Origin: Hymenopellis radicata
Lineage: Eukaryota > Basidiomycota > Agaricomycetes > Agaricales > Physalacriaceae
Reading direction: 5' to 3'
NCBI GenBank assembly: GCA_015501595.1
Contig: JADNRX010000433.1
Location: 1-43,916, forward strand
DNA length: 43,916 bases
The notes below the pieces were generated by a model. The model was not told the origin of the DNA and ran no database searches. It saw nothing but the letters and a program-made list of their open reading frames with translations. Shown piece after piece: positions 11,341 to 22,824 of the stretch (within the stretch, counting starts at the first letter, position 1; each line of letters opens with the position of its first letter). A program made the translations under genes and the position numbers.

Positions 11341-11438
11341 GATCCCTCGAAGAGAGTCGAACTCGTAGCTCTTGACTATGAGAGATTTATTCCTACGGAC
11401 ACATGTGTCAAGCGTGTTAACCATTACACTACAAGGTC
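11341..11438 (-). other. tRNA-like sequence with intron, antisense in 5' LTR
   Basis: On the minus strand the sequence folds as a tRNA. It has a 7-base acceptor strand GACCTTG, then TA, a GTG/CAC D-stem with the A-box-like TAGTGTAATGG, an anticodon stem CTTGA/TCAAG around a long loop, a 5-base variable loop, and the T-loop TTCGACT (B-box). The extra bases in the anticodon loop would be an intron of about 26. Position 33 is A instead of U, and the acceptor is imperfect, so this is probably not a working tRNA. The T-stem has two mismatches here and is perfect in the 3' LTR copy. Confidence 0.5.
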
Positions 11439-11795
11439 TATATTAGATTCTTCTAGAAGTATCCAGGTTACACAGGGCTATGCAAGGCTACGCATCAGGC
11501 TGTGTAAGGCTATGCAAGGCTATGCATAAAGCTGTGTATTGCCCCATATAGAAGTAGGTAGAATTTTAGTATATAAGGCGAGTGGTACTAGACGATCAAT
11601 AAGAATCCCCCAGTTATAAAATACTGTCTTGAGTGAATCTTAAGTAAGCATATGCTTAGATAATGAGATTCTTCTTCTAGTTTGAAGTTCCGGAACTAGA
11701 ATACTCAATCAACGGTAATACTCTGTCCGATACAGAGTCGATTACAGGATTAGGACTGAATACGTAGATACAAGAACGCTTGTATCATTGAAAAA

Positions 11796-12130
11796 GCTTG
11801 CGATAGGAACCACAGGGTCAGACCGTCCTAGCTTTACTAACAGATTGAATACACACGAAAGAGCTTGCGATAGGAACCACAGGGTCAGACCGTCCTAGCT
11901 TTACTAACAGATTGAATATGCACGAAAGAGCTTGCGATAGGAACCACAGGGTCAGACCGTCCTAGCTTTACTAACAGATTGAATACGCACGAAAGGGCTT
12001 GCGATAGGAACCACAGGGTCAGACCGTCCTAGCTTTACTAACAGATTGGATACGCACGAAAGGGCTTGCGATAGGAACCACAGGGTCAGACCGTCCTAGC
12101 TCTACTAACAGATTGGATACGACCGAATAT
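11796..12130 (+). repeat. Five tandem 67-bp units in 5' LTR
   Basis: Units start at 11796, 11863, 11930, 11997 and 12064. Each begins GCTTGCGATAGGAACCACAG and differs from its neighbours by one to three bases. The 3' LTR has three units, so the array changes size quickly. Confidence 0.92.
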
Positions 12131-12706
12131 GCAGACCGAGTACGTAAGCCAAATCTGAGACTGAATATACAGACTGAATATGCAGACACAAGAACGCTTA
12201 TGTCATCAACTGAAGTGAGACCGATAACTCACTCCCACAGACAGAATATAGATTGCAGACCGAGTACGAGACCGAATACGAGACCGAATACGAGACCGAA
12301 TCTGAAACCGAAAATATATAGACCGAATACACAAACACAAGAATACTTGTATTATCGACTGAAGTGAGACCGAAACTCACTCTTACAGAATATATGTAGA
12401 TAGCTCACGATAGAATCAGGCCTATCCAGCTTACTGACAGATTAGACTTAGACCGAATATACAGATACAGGAATACTTATATCATCAACTGAAGTAAGAC
12501 CAATTACTCACTTTTACGACACATAACGAAACAACTTGCGATAGAACCAGGCCTACCTAGCTCTACTTAGAAATCACTACGCCCGATAGAAGTATCAAAG
12601 AGTATTAGATATTAAACCCCGAACAAACAGACTAGCTCGTTCTATATAAAGTTCCAGCGACCTCTGTGCTAGGAAATTTATATTTAAATTTTCTAGTGTG
12701 ATAAAT

Positions 12707-12724
12707 TGGAGCCCACCGCGAGGG
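12707..12724 (+). promoter_or_regulatory. Candidate primer-binding site
   Basis: Three bases after the 5' LTR the sequence reads TGGAGCCCACCGCGAGGG. The leading TGG matches the complement of a tRNA CCA tail. The primer tRNA is not identified; it would start GCCCACC with discriminator U if fully complementary. Confidence 0.5.
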
Positions 12725-13439
12725 GAAAAATAATATCTTCAATGCTCTTTGATCTCCATGATAAGAACTAACACGCATGTCGTAGAAGACATCTAAGATG
12801 CAGAATTTTACCCATCTTAATACTGAAACTTCTTTTATTTTCTCAACTAATCCAGAACTATGAATAATTCAGACTTTACTAATTAATATGATACATAATA
12901 AGAATATTAGTCCTTTTAGCAATACACCACTTAGTCTATTATCTGACTTATCATTAATTGAAGAGCTTCGTGCTATGTGAGCTCCTTCGCCATCACTTCC
13001 CCTTTTCATCACAATTCCTACATACCTTGACCTTCCCTTCCACTTTGATTCCATCCTACCAGCTATCTCACCCTCCTCATCCACACGTCAATCTTCTCAC
13101 CAACTCAATTTACTGCGTCAAATACCCTCCAAGCCCTAAGATCACGACTCAAGGGTAAGAACTTTGCCCTTTGCATATGTCATTCCGATAATATGGGATA
13201 CGCAGATACTAGTCTCATCGACAAGTGCCACCACATCAACAATATCTTCGTTGAACACAATATCGTCAGCCGCAGTACTATTAGGCACCCTTACTCAGTT
13301 GTCAACATCATACCTTAATATTTCATAATGCCAAGAGCTGTATATGATACTTTTCGATGGGGTAGCAGATAATCACTCTCTTCACGACTACAGAATCCAT
13401 TTTATATAGGCATCAGACTCGTTATTTGATGAGGGACAT
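12725..13439. other. Retrotransposon leader, no gene recognised
   Basis: AT-rich sequence between the primer-binding site and the first open frame. It contains no recognised domain or repeat. Confidence 0.5.
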
Positions 13440-13931
13440 GTGAGTGATATCAGTATTTGGTACAGGTATGCTTGGGCTTGGGAGATGTACCAGCTCTACG
13501 CTCAACAGGATTATCCTTTTGACGAAGGTCAGCTTGTTCTGGCCCACACTCACCCAGCTATTCATAAAGCTGTCGAATACATTGGAGAATATAAGTCCAT
13601 CTTCGAAAGCTTCATTCAGCTATCCAACAACTACTCATTTGATACACCTCCCCTTCCTTCTGCCATCAGACACGAGTCCTTGCCACCCATCTGGTATAAG
13701 GCTTATCTTCTCAAGAAATTTCCTACTCACCTTCACATAATGACTATCCGCAAATCAAGAGTGCAGTCTATGTGCCCTAATGAAGTCACTGCTTCAGCCA
13801 TGTCATATCTTTACTCGCATTTCAATGGAAGACCAAAGGTTAAGTACAATGCTTGGATTCAACCTAATAATTTGAACTTTGTTCACGATTCACGATTCCA
13901 CTTCATCATGCTTATCAACCAATTCATCTGA
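13440..13931 (+). CDS. Hypothetical protein in gag position, 163 codons
   Basis: This is the first open frame after the 5' LTR, where gag would be expected. The product is rich in aromatic residues and His. It has no CCHC zinc knuckle and no domain I recognise. Reading appears to continue past its stop in another frame (about 13950-14130), suggesting a broken longer protein. A gag origin is inferred from position only. Confidence 0.35.
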   Translation: MSDISIWYRYAWAWEMYQLYAQQDYPFDEGQLVLAHTHPAIHKAVEYIGEYKSIFESFIQLSNNYSFDTPPLPSAIRHESLPPIWYKAYLLKKFPTHLHIMTIRKSRVQSMCPNEVTASAMSYLYSHFNGRPKVKYNAWIQPNNLNFVHDSRFHFIMLINQFI

Positions 13932-14808
13932 ATCTAGCATATGCTAGCATCCGGATGCAAGTCGATTCGCTTCCAACCTCTCATCTAACCCATCACTTCT
14001 TCTACTACCATTCCATTCCTCTTCGCTATCTCAGCAGCAATGTAGATGATGTGCGCCAAGGATTCAATGTTTACTGCACCCATGCGGATACATCCTATGT
14101 CGGATCACCCCATACCCACCTTGCCCGCCGTTGATCCCAATTAACCTTGTCTCTCCACTGAGGAAGACGGGTTTCTCTTTCATATGTCTGTCCTTTTTCG
14201 ATTGGAAGGGTATGATCACCTTGTCAATTGCGTCACTAATCTTTGAGGAATAAGATTTTTCTTACTAGATGAACTTTGAATACTTTTGATACCTCAATCT
14301 CTTGCTTTACTTTGACTACCTAAGTTACAAGTACCTCTACATAGGCTGAGCTTGTCCCTCTGCTCTTTTCTTGTTCTTGTTGCTGGATGACAAGGCCGTT
14401 CTTTCTAGATTTCTTATATTTTTTTATTATATTATCCTTCTGCTTTTAGTTTTTATATATGTATGCTTGATAGATAAATACTTACTTTCCTATACTTTCA
14501 GACTTAAATATTGTTGTTAAGATTGTGTTATCTACTATGTAGGATATGATTCGATATTGTACTTTTAATTTTCTGTTCCCTGCGAAGTGTGAAGGAGATG
14601 CAATTCAAGAAAAGGTAGTAGTCAAGAATTTAATGATGCTAGATATACAGTCAAAATCTCATTGTAGAATTGTGTATAAGGGTACAGATCTAGATATAGT
14701 GCTAGTATCAGAGGATGTCTCCCAACCAACCCATCCTATTCCCTACAAGCATCAAACATACAATCTCTGTTTCTGGCTCTGATGTTTGTATGATCAATAA
14801 GATCTCAT

Positions 14809-16385
14809 ATCTAATGCAGGCATTCTCCAGCATAGAGGACAAACTTTAATAGACTACGCTGGTATACGGATTTACAAACACAATTCAAGAGTTTAGTCGT
14901 CGCATAATGCACACTCTGAAGAATATTTGGGACCAGGATATTTGCAACAATTACATTGTTGACTGCAGAGTTTGTAGTCCTCCAACTCGCTATGGAGACT
15001 AAGTGATAGAAGACAATGCCCACATACACAGATTCTGGTGGAATTCATTGAATAAATTGATAAGTTCCTTGCCGCGCTGATCACCGCCAGCATCACCATC
15101 TCCGGAACTAAAGCTATTCTTGCAACACTTGAACTTAGCATCACGGGATCCCTTGTAGCCCTTGCTGGCTGGATTCTACCACCCGATCTTATCTTGAAAA
15201 TCATTCAATGGCCTATCCTCATCTCCATCAGCGAGGTCCACATGTTCCTCGGACTGGCTGGAGGAACTCGTCGCTGAATTCGCAACTTTGACACGATTGT
15301 CAAACCGCTCTCAGTCCTCTTACGAGATGAAGTACCATTCCAGATTACAGATGATGTCATTGATGCTATTGACTCCTTGAAGAAGAAGATAACATCTGCG
15401 CCAATTTTAGCACATCTCGACTATGAGAAAGCTCAACTAATCATACATCCGCCTTGAAAAAGCGATGAAGGCCTTATGGTCCTAGGTGTTGACTCAAGTT
15501 GGATGGGAGCAGGCTGAGTTCTTTATCGGATCTACTACAACCTGAAGAAGCCCGCAATATTTGGATCATGCACCTTCAACTCCACCTAATAAAACTATGG
15601 CCAGCCCAAGTCGGAAGTCTTTGGCGTCTTCTGCGCACTGAAAGACTGGCGTCACAGACTCTGGGGTGTACATTTTTTGCCTAGAGCATGATGCTGTCTC
15701 CCTTGTCAAGATGCTGCGAAATCCTGATGATGTCCCTAATGCATCTATGTTGCGTTGGATTCACTGGATCAGTCTCTTTGACTTCGAAACCTGTCATATC
15801 CCAGCAACATTGCTAAAGACGGAAGACACCCTCTCTAGAACGCAGATTGATACAGATTATCTGAATGTTGCAGATGATGCAGAGGAATTCCTAGATGCCT
15901 ATAATTTGGCATACAGATCCTGTGAACTTGTACCACCAGCACTATGTTCCCCAAAAGCTCTTGTTGACTTCACACCTTATGCACTACAGATTAAGTACTC
16001 AAATCCCTTCGTGACATGCTGGAATAATGGCTTATTGCTGCCATTATATTGCAGATCCTCAGCTATCAAATTCCATGATTCCGACTACTCTCATCTCAGC
16101 TCTATACTCGCCAATCAATCCTATTCCCTATTCACGCATGCAGCACTTCGCAACCCTCAACCGTGGAACATCAGAGCATGCCCAGACAACCATTGCAGCA
16201 AGCATTACCATAAATCCCTGGTTACAATCACAGAGGCATTTTCCATATCCTGTGCTTATAACCACCCATCAAGTAGCCATGCATTAGTGCAAATCAGTGC
16301 TTATTACCACAGCCAGAGGCCCACCTACATTTGGGAGGTTCCCGGCAGTAGCCTTGAGCCAAAAACACCCGTATTCGTTATCTGA
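14809..16385 (+). pseudogene. Ty3/gypsy pol remnant: reverse transcriptase and RNase H
   Basis: Across several frames the order of a gypsy pol is clear. First comes a palm segment with CNNYIVDCRV (YIVD at 14952-14963, where active enzymes have a YIDD/YVDD box). Then LILKIIQWPI and SEVHMFLGLAGGTRR (the usual FLGL motif), FDTIVKPLSVLLRDE, LGVDSSWMGAG (RNase H start, about 15486), a WGVHFLLEHDA-type segment (about 15660) and LSRTQ, the end of RNase H (about 15850). Frames are broken by TGA/TAG codons (for example near 15272, 15455 and 15514) and shifts. The missing catalytic Asp and the stops make it inactive. The open frame then runs to 16385 without a recognised domain. Confidence 0.85.
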
Positions 16386-17166
16386 AGGTCACTAATCATC
16401 CTAATGCGGTTGGTAACCTTGATTAAGCAGTACAGGGTAATTAAAAAATTGTCCAAATCCGGACAAGCTAGCAGGTATATACGGCGCGCCTAGAACGCTG
16501 CGCACGGCGGCGAAGCTGGCAGAATTGAAGGAGTGTATGGGTAATATCAGAGGCATCGCCGTTAATATTTTGGACTGGCGCGAGGTGCACAATTGTGCGC
16601 CTCGCATACCAGGCTCAAAAAATGAGGCGCAGGGTCCAGAAACAGGGAAATAGCATAGCGAGAGCAAGGAAGAAGGGTATGTCGTTGTGCAAAAATGGTC
16701 GGAGAAGTTGTTAGGACGGTCGAGTGATGATAGCCTAGTGAACGAGTTAATCTTATGTTGATCGCGCGGACGCATTGAAAAAAGACGCACCTTCGAGCCC
16801 TGTCTATAAGGACGCAAGTGGTAGCCCACAGCCAGAGATTGCTCTATTGCAGAGCCACAGCGACGCGAGCACCTCGCGTAAAAATCGTCGTCCTTCGTCG
16901 GTAATATCCGGAAGATGACTGCAATGCTGCCCGCTCGGGAGGAAAGCCGGCACCGTTGCTGGTCGAGAAAACGGTTGGTCCTGTCGTCGTCGCTGGACGG
17001 CTTATAGTATCTACGATTCGATGCTCCAGGGTGTACGCGCGGCCCTACGTCATCGCCGCGCACGGACCATGGTACGTGCGCAGCGTTGGCAACACCGCCG
17101 ACGACAATGGACGGAATTAACTTGCCGAAGAGGATTGAGGAGAAGCAGGGCATAAATATAGAGAAT

Positions 17167-17214
17167 TCCCCCTCGGAGGATTCGAACCTCCCGAGGCTAC
17201 CCTTTAGCGAGGGG
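17167..17214 (-). other. Compact tRNA-like fold
   Basis: On the minus strand CCCCCTC pairs with GAGGGGG (7 bp). The inside holds a GCTA/TAGC hairpin and a perfect T-arm GGAGG-TTCGAAT-CCTCC carrying a canonical B-box. D and anticodon arms are absent, so it is either a collapsed tRNA gene or a chance fold. Confidence 0.45.
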
Positions 17215-18744
17215 GATTTGATGGTGGATGGGGGAGGTCGATGGCTACTGGCCAAATGCACCGGACGCAGTGATAAAATCGATTCCCGCCGCCGTTGCGT
17301 CCGCTGGCGAGTTCGTCATCATTTCGTTCGTCACAGCCACCAGACGTGGGTTGGGATATTTGGTGGCACAGTCCTTGTAAGATATTGAAATGGAGATGGC
17401 CGCCTGCCGACCAGGGCTTACGCTGAGAAGAGGCGTCAAAAGTAGTTACTGGGAACAAAAAAAATTAAGAACGAGCCCAAGAGAGACCGACAACGCACCT
17501 GGCGTGTCGTCGTCGCCAGCAGACGACGACGACGGTCTCCAAGAGACCGACGACACCCAACAATCATCGCAGTCTCCACCTCTGTCGCGCCTTCACTGCC
17601 GGTGATAATCGTGACGCATCCGAAAACATTTTTCCATCGTGTCCGCCGTATGCGCTGAAGCCGCTGTCCGATCGTACTGGCCTGAGAGGACACGAGAGTG
17701 GCAGACGACGATGCACTTGGAGAGTCGCGGGCAAGATAGAGAGCGAGATCCAAAAGCCGTGGTCGTGGTGAGAGGGAAAGATGGGTTTCCCGATTAGGAT
17801 AGCGTCGTCGTCGTGGATGTCGACGGCGGCGCTCACACTCTGAGTCCATAAGGATTGGGTTATGCTTTGGAGAGACATCGAGGCATGGCAGGACCACCGT
17901 CTCAGAGTCGGAGGCGGAGGTAAATGGCACGAATGTCGGATTCTGTTGGCGGGACGCTTACAACGGTGTCGGGGGTTTGTAGTCGCTAAAATGTCTCAAT
18001 CGGATTTGATTTTGGGGGTATATTCATGCCACGTACCAGGTAGAATGATCCCATATGGAGCAGCAGCGCAGGGTATTTACGATGTGGAAAGTTGTCGAGG
18101 TGGAAGGAGAGACACAACTACGCGTTAATACAACTGCCTTGGGCTTTGAGTTCATAGGACTTCAATGAGACTTTAACTCACCTACTATAGGTACCAGCCC
18201 GAGCTTGTGTACATATATAGAGTCTATTAAAATATGATTTTACGAGACATTCTTGAGGCGTCGGAAGCCCGACGTCCCGAATGCTACCGTCCCGACGCCC
18301 GATCGGATATTCAGTCTTCATTGGACTTTATTGGACTTTAATTAGACCGATTTTATATCATCTCGTAGACTAAAGCTACGAACCTAGCGTAAGCTGGACC
18401 TTCTAGACTGGACCTTAATCTCACATTCCCGAATATTTCCGGGGCCTGCAAGCCCCGCCGTCGCGCACGACGGCTGCACCCAAGGAGCACTTTTCTTTGG
18501 ACCGAAACTTTCAGCCGTAATGGCGGGTCAGGAAGGACACGGAAAATTTTGAACAATCATAAACCTCAAAGCAACTGATTAATCCTCATTTTAGAGAATT
18601 CTACCGGGGACCTGGTGTCCCGCCTGCCCAGACATAGTGGGTGCCAAAATATCTGAGTGGCAATTTCAGATGGAAGTAACCGGTAGATTACCGGTTACGC
18701 CCTGATTTGCGCTGCGATTCTCGTACCTCGATATCACATGTTCC

Positions 18745-19330
18745 TGCGTGTGGGAATCAGCATGGAAAATGCCGAAAAGGGGCAGCGAGGCGCCATCCAG
18801 CGATTCCTAGGAGGCTTCCAAGCAGGAAATTACATATCTCAGGCGAGAGTAGCTACTTGAATCAGTGTATAGTAGAGGTGTGTGCCGCCTGGGCAACGCG
18901 CCCCGGATCCAGCCCAGTTTGAGCGTGGGAATCCTCCCGGAAAACGCCGGAAAAAGCGCATCCGGCCAGCAGCAGCGATTCCTGGGCGGATTTCAAGCAG
19001 AAAATTGGGTAAAGTAATAGAATAGACGTATGTAACGTGAGTGCATATACTTGAATTAGTGTGTACTGTATTTCTATGCGCCAGCCAATGCGCCCGGATG
19101 CTGCCCAGTTTAAGCGTGGGAATCAGCCCGGAAAACGCCGAAAAAGCGCATCCAAGGCGCATCCAACGATTCGTGGGCGGGGTTTAAACAGAAAATTAGA
19201 TACATGAACTAAATGGACATATATAGAGTACGTGGATGTGGTGGATGCTAGGTATTTGCCCCGGACAGCCCAGCGCAGCCAGTGCCCGCCCGCACCCAGC
19301 AGTACCCTGGGCGGAGCGTGGGAATATAAC
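18745..19330 (+). repeat. Diverged tandem repeat, period about 180-200 bp
   Basis: GCGTGGGAAT-type starts recur at 18745 (with one insertion), 18923, 19114 and 19316. Each of the first three is followed by GGAAAAYGCCG, a GCGATTC/ACGATTC block, and an A-rich GCAGGAAATTA/CAGAAAATT block. Divergence between units shows that the array is old. Confidence 0.75.
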
Positions 19331-19413
19331 CGGTAATTGCCGATCGTTTTTTCGAGCAGCTGTTTTTTGGGTCGCGATCTGCAGATGAGTAGTAGCATTA
19401 ATATATTAAAGGT

Positions 19414-20990
19414 GTGGAACTATTAGGGTTCCATTCAGGCTCAGTTAGGGTCAGGATTTTTGTGATTCTAACCACAGATTATGGAAAGGCCATCAGTGAT
19501 TATAACCACCTGATTACCCCTCAAATTACAGCATGGCCTGGCCCAGAAGCACACACACCTTCAAGAATTGTGCAAACAGCTCTGCAGTACCTTCTCGACG
19601 ATGAAATGGTGACACTTGACACCTACATCCATGGTGCAGATATTGCAACAATCGCCCAGATGTCTGACAACCCTTGTATGGACACTCAGTCAGTTATTGA
19701 TATCGGAGCAATCAAAATATCAAAAGATGAACCTAGCCACCAATTCGGCATCTAAAATAGAGATGACGAACTCTACTAAGATGAACTGCGAGAATTTCTG
19801 TAGTCTGAAAGATATTCTAGCAGATTGTCAACAGACACACAACGGCTATGCTTTCTACGCTGCTCACGCTGCTTCATCATGTGGGATGGACGCATGTGGC
19901 TGGTACCCAAAGCTAACTCAGGAGCAATGCCACGAATCATCATTACAGACCTCGGAAAGTGCACTAAACTCATCGCTGATGCTCACCTTCAATGCGATCA
20001 TTGTAGCCAGGATGCCACTTATAAACTTCTGGTCAACAGAGTTCACTGGCCGAACCTGTATGATGAGGTCACCTAGTTTGTTTGCTCATACATAGAGTGT
20101 CAGAAGCTCATGATTAGGCAACTGGTGCTGCTATACAATGAGTTCAAGACTGCTCCCCTACTGCACCACTTCGATCTAGATACCATCAAGATGCCAACCG
20201 GCATAGGAGGATTCGAGTATATCATCCAGGCTATAGAACACACAATCCTATGGCCAGAAGCCCGTGCCATCAAAGCTGCAAATGCAAAGTCAGTTGCCAA
20301 GTTCATCTATGAGGATATCATCTGCTGATATAGCTATGTACCTGTCATCACAATCAACTGTACCGTTATCATCTCGACTCTGTATCATCCTCAAGGAAAC
20401 GCACCAGTGGAACATGCACATCAACCACTGATGACCGCACTTTTCAAGTTAGCAGGAGACGCGAAAGGAAATTGGCGGTTATTCATTTGCACAGTCCTGT
20501 TTGCAATGTGAACGTCAGTCAGCCGTGCCACAGGTTTCTCTCCATACTATCTCCTCTATGGACAACAGCCCGTCTTCTCATTTGATCTAGAAGGGAGACA
20601 ACCTGATGAAATGAGAAAATGGTTGAGGCATTGAAAAACTTGAAGGAAAGCAGACATCGCGCATTGAGGATCTAGCTCGGAGAAATCACTTCAAGTTTGA
20701 CTTCTCAGACTATGAAGTCAGAATGTATGTCTGGATATGAGAGTCAAGGCTCGATGAGATCAAAGGAGGAAAAGGTGAATGGACTTATGCAGAACCCTAC
20801 ATTATCCACGAGAAACACCACAATGACTCATTTGTCCTACGAGAACTCTCTGGAGTGATCATGAGAGGCCATGTCAATATTCGATATCTCAGATTATTCT
20901 ACTTCAGATCTGAAAACCAGACCCTACGCTCAAAGTTAGCAGCCTCTATTGAATCACCACAGGAAACAAACCACATGTGCCGCCTCAATC
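19414..20990 (+). pseudogene. Ty3/gypsy integrase remnant
   Basis: The H2C2 zinc-binding module is visible at about 19975-20073 (ADAHLQCDHC..., then WPNLYDEV), followed by CQKL. The core starts with HFDLDTIKMP (about 20167, first catalytic Asp). The expected segment with the second Asp (usually DGGxEF) is absent: from about 20325 the text jumps to a stop and then to TLYHPQGNAPVEHAHQPL (about 20373-20430), which holds the catalytic Glu. A C-terminal GEWTYAEPYIIHEKH..LRLFYF segment (about 20780-20905) follows. Stops occur at 20075, 20326 and near 20512 and 20737. The deletion of the second Asp and the stops make it inactive. Confidence 0.82.
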
Positions 20991-21321
20991 TCGTCTATGA
21001 GTACCGTGCCAAGCATGGACTCTACTAGACTCAAAACCACAGTCAAGCTCCCTATGAAATTGCTTCAAATTACACTGGAACAGAAACACAAGTCAAACGA
21101 TCTGAAGTGACTCGATGAGGACCCACATACCCATTCTCGATTTATCTCACATATTCATCATGCAAGATGTTCCGTCTAGATGTCGACACAGATGATCTCA
21201 ATATGTACAAGATCAAGTTGTATGACGAAGTATCATCATACTTCCGAGGACTTTATCCTGATGAAGTTTCCAAAGCCTTGGTTCACTGGACAGAGTCTAA
21301 GCGACTTCTACAACTGCACGC

Positions 21322-21573
21322 ATGAATACTATGCATACCCAAAAAAAACTATACAATGTTCAACTGGTGACATATGAGCTCGGTGATCTAGTCCTAGTAC
21401 GTAACTCTGCAGTCGAAATGAACCTTAATCAGTTCAAGACTACAGACCGATATAAAGGACCATACCAGATTGTAAAACACACTACACGTGGAAACTATGT
21501 GTTAGCAGAAATGAACAATACTACCCTCCGTCAGACATATGCGGCCTACCAGGTCATTCCCTATATTAGCTGA
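21322..21573 (+). pseudogene. Second integrase C-terminal domain fragment
   Basis: The frame contains ELGDLVLVRN, then DRYKGPYQIVKHTTRGNYV and ending RQTYAAYQVIPYIS. This is the layout of the integrase C-terminal module of another Ty3/gypsy lineage. It lies after the C-terminal segment of the main integrase, so the element carries two such modules and is probably chimeric or contains part of a second retroelement. Confidence 0.7.
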
Positions 21574-21899
21574 GAGCATGGAGTGATGAGCAACAGGAGT
21601 GCTCAAGACCTCAGCGATCAGCGGATAGATGATAAAATTGAATTAGGATTCGAGTACCAAGAGGATACAGAGACTTCTGATGAAGAGGTCTGATCCGCAA
21701 CTTCAACGTTATCACTCTTTCAAAAGAGCGCGGAGACAGCCCAGACTTATCAACGTAATCCACAATTATCACCCTGACCTCGACGCCCAACCTTGCCAGA
21801 CCATATTCATATCCTTCATGAATTTCAGTCTATTTCTCCAAGTAAGTACTCTGCATATTCGACGAGCATCTAGACTTACATAATTAGTCATTTCTATCT

Positions 21900-22589
21900 A
21901 TGTTCACCATCCTTTTCAAGGCCCTGTTGGCCAAATTTCGCTCCTTTTATCAATTTCCGAAACCCCGACCAACGCAATATGGGTTTCCCCTATCCTCCAA
22001 TGACGCTTTTCTGACTGTGGAGCCCTTCGGCGATGAACGATATGTGGGCACCACTGCAGCCATTCATCCAGAGGATGACCCACTATTCGGTCGAGTCGAC
22101 ACTCAGTCGTTCTTGGCTGTTCCCCATCTCGCCTTCCCCAAGAACTACACAACATCCTGCGTTCACGTGCACTTCTTAGAGGCATTTATTCGACACGAGC
22201 TTACTAGGCAAGTCGTATTTCCTCTAATGAGACCGCAGGCTCGCAGTGCCTCACGTGGAAGGAAAGTGCGAGTACTGGACTATGTGTGGGATGGAGATGA
22301 GTATGGTCATGGGTTCGTCCGATCATTTTTAGGTTTCGCTGGACGATACGCACGACTTCGAGTCATTTTTTATAACGGACCAGATGACCCTTACCTTCTT
22401 AACCCTACTTTGCGCTTATCTTCCATGGTCTGTCTCGTCTCTGTCGATCATTTCGAGATGCCTCTTATTTATCGCCTTCGGCATTGGTACTACTATCACT
22501 TCCAGACGCATCCTGCAGTAGAGATTTGTAGGATTCCGTATTCCATAAGTCGTTTTACCATTATGCCAAATTACGCTTGTAGTCGATAG
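21900..22589 (+). CDS. Hypothetical protein between integrase and 3' LTR, 229 codons
   Basis: This is the longest clean open frame in the retrotransposon interior. It sits where some retroelements keep an extra gene. The product has no signal peptide, membrane segment or motif I can name. It is rich in aromatic residues and Arg, with a segment VRVLDYVWDGDEYGHGF near residue 125. It is intact while all pol parts are broken, which is notable. It could be a captured host fragment or an accessory gene. Confidence 0.45.
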   Translation: MFTILFKALLAKFRSFYQFPKPRPTQYGFPLSSNDAFLTVEPFGDERYVGTTAAIHPEDDPLFGRVDTQSFLAVPHLAFPKNYTTSCVHVHFLEAFIRHELTRQVVFPLMRPQARSASRGRKVRVLDYVWDGDEYGHGFVRSFLGFAGRYARLRVIFYNGPDDPYLLNPTLRLSSMVCLVSVDHFEMPLIYRLRHWYYYHFQTHPAVEICRIPYSISRFTIMPNYACSR

Positions 22590-22726
22590 TCATAATCTTT
22601 TCTGTTGTTCCGCAACTGAGGGCAGTTGAAATTTCTCTGTTCCCTGCGAATATGTCACACATATAAAATGGTTCCTAATATTTTCTGAGGAATAACAGAA
22701 AAGATTAGCATGCAGCCATGAATAGG

Positions 22727-22824
22727 GATCCCTCGACGAGAGTCGAACTCGTAGCTCTTGACTATGCGAGATTTATTCCTACAGACACATGTGTCAAGCG
22801 TGTTAACCATTACACTACAAGGTC
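22727..22824 (-). other. tRNA-like sequence with intron, antisense in 3' LTR
   Basis: Second copy of the LTR tRNA-like sequence, with fully paired T-stem ACGAG/CTCGT. The D, anticodon and T arms all form and five of seven acceptor pairs form. The arms resemble fungal tRNAs with a CTTGA/TCAAG anticodon stem. It may act as an internal Pol III promoter or be a captured tRNA relic. Confidence 0.5.

Larger units (their letters stand above)
11267..12703 (+). repeat. 5' LTR (1,437 bp)
   Basis: Starts TGTCACACATATAAAATGG and ends with TTCTAGTGTGATA. It contains an antisense tRNA-like sequence (11341-11438), GGCTATGCA-type short repeats (about 11473-11536), five tandem 67-bp units (11796-12130) and GAGACCGAATAC repeats (about 12262-12303). 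It preserves the empty site of the MITE found in the 3' LTR (TATATG at about 12401). Confidence 0.92.
16386..19413. other. 3-kb segment of unknown origin between RNase H and integrase
   Basis: No pol domain is seen here. The first half is GC-rich and has a 286-codon minus-strand frame (16401-17261) without a domain. A compact tRNA-like sequence lies at 17167-17214, GC hairpins at 18257-18298 and 18439-18471, and a tandem series at 18745-19330. It separates RNase H from the integrase zinc finger and may be one or more insertions, but I found no target duplication or inverted ends. Confidence 0.45.

Noticed and set aside
11796..12130. CRISPR-like regular repeats
   Set aside because: Units are contiguous without unique spacers, lie in an LTR, and the organism is a fungus.
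16401..17261. 286-codon minus-strand frame
   Set aside because: Low-complexity Ser/Pro/Arg composition, no domain, and it crosses the tRNA-like fold. It is probably a GC-driven open frame.
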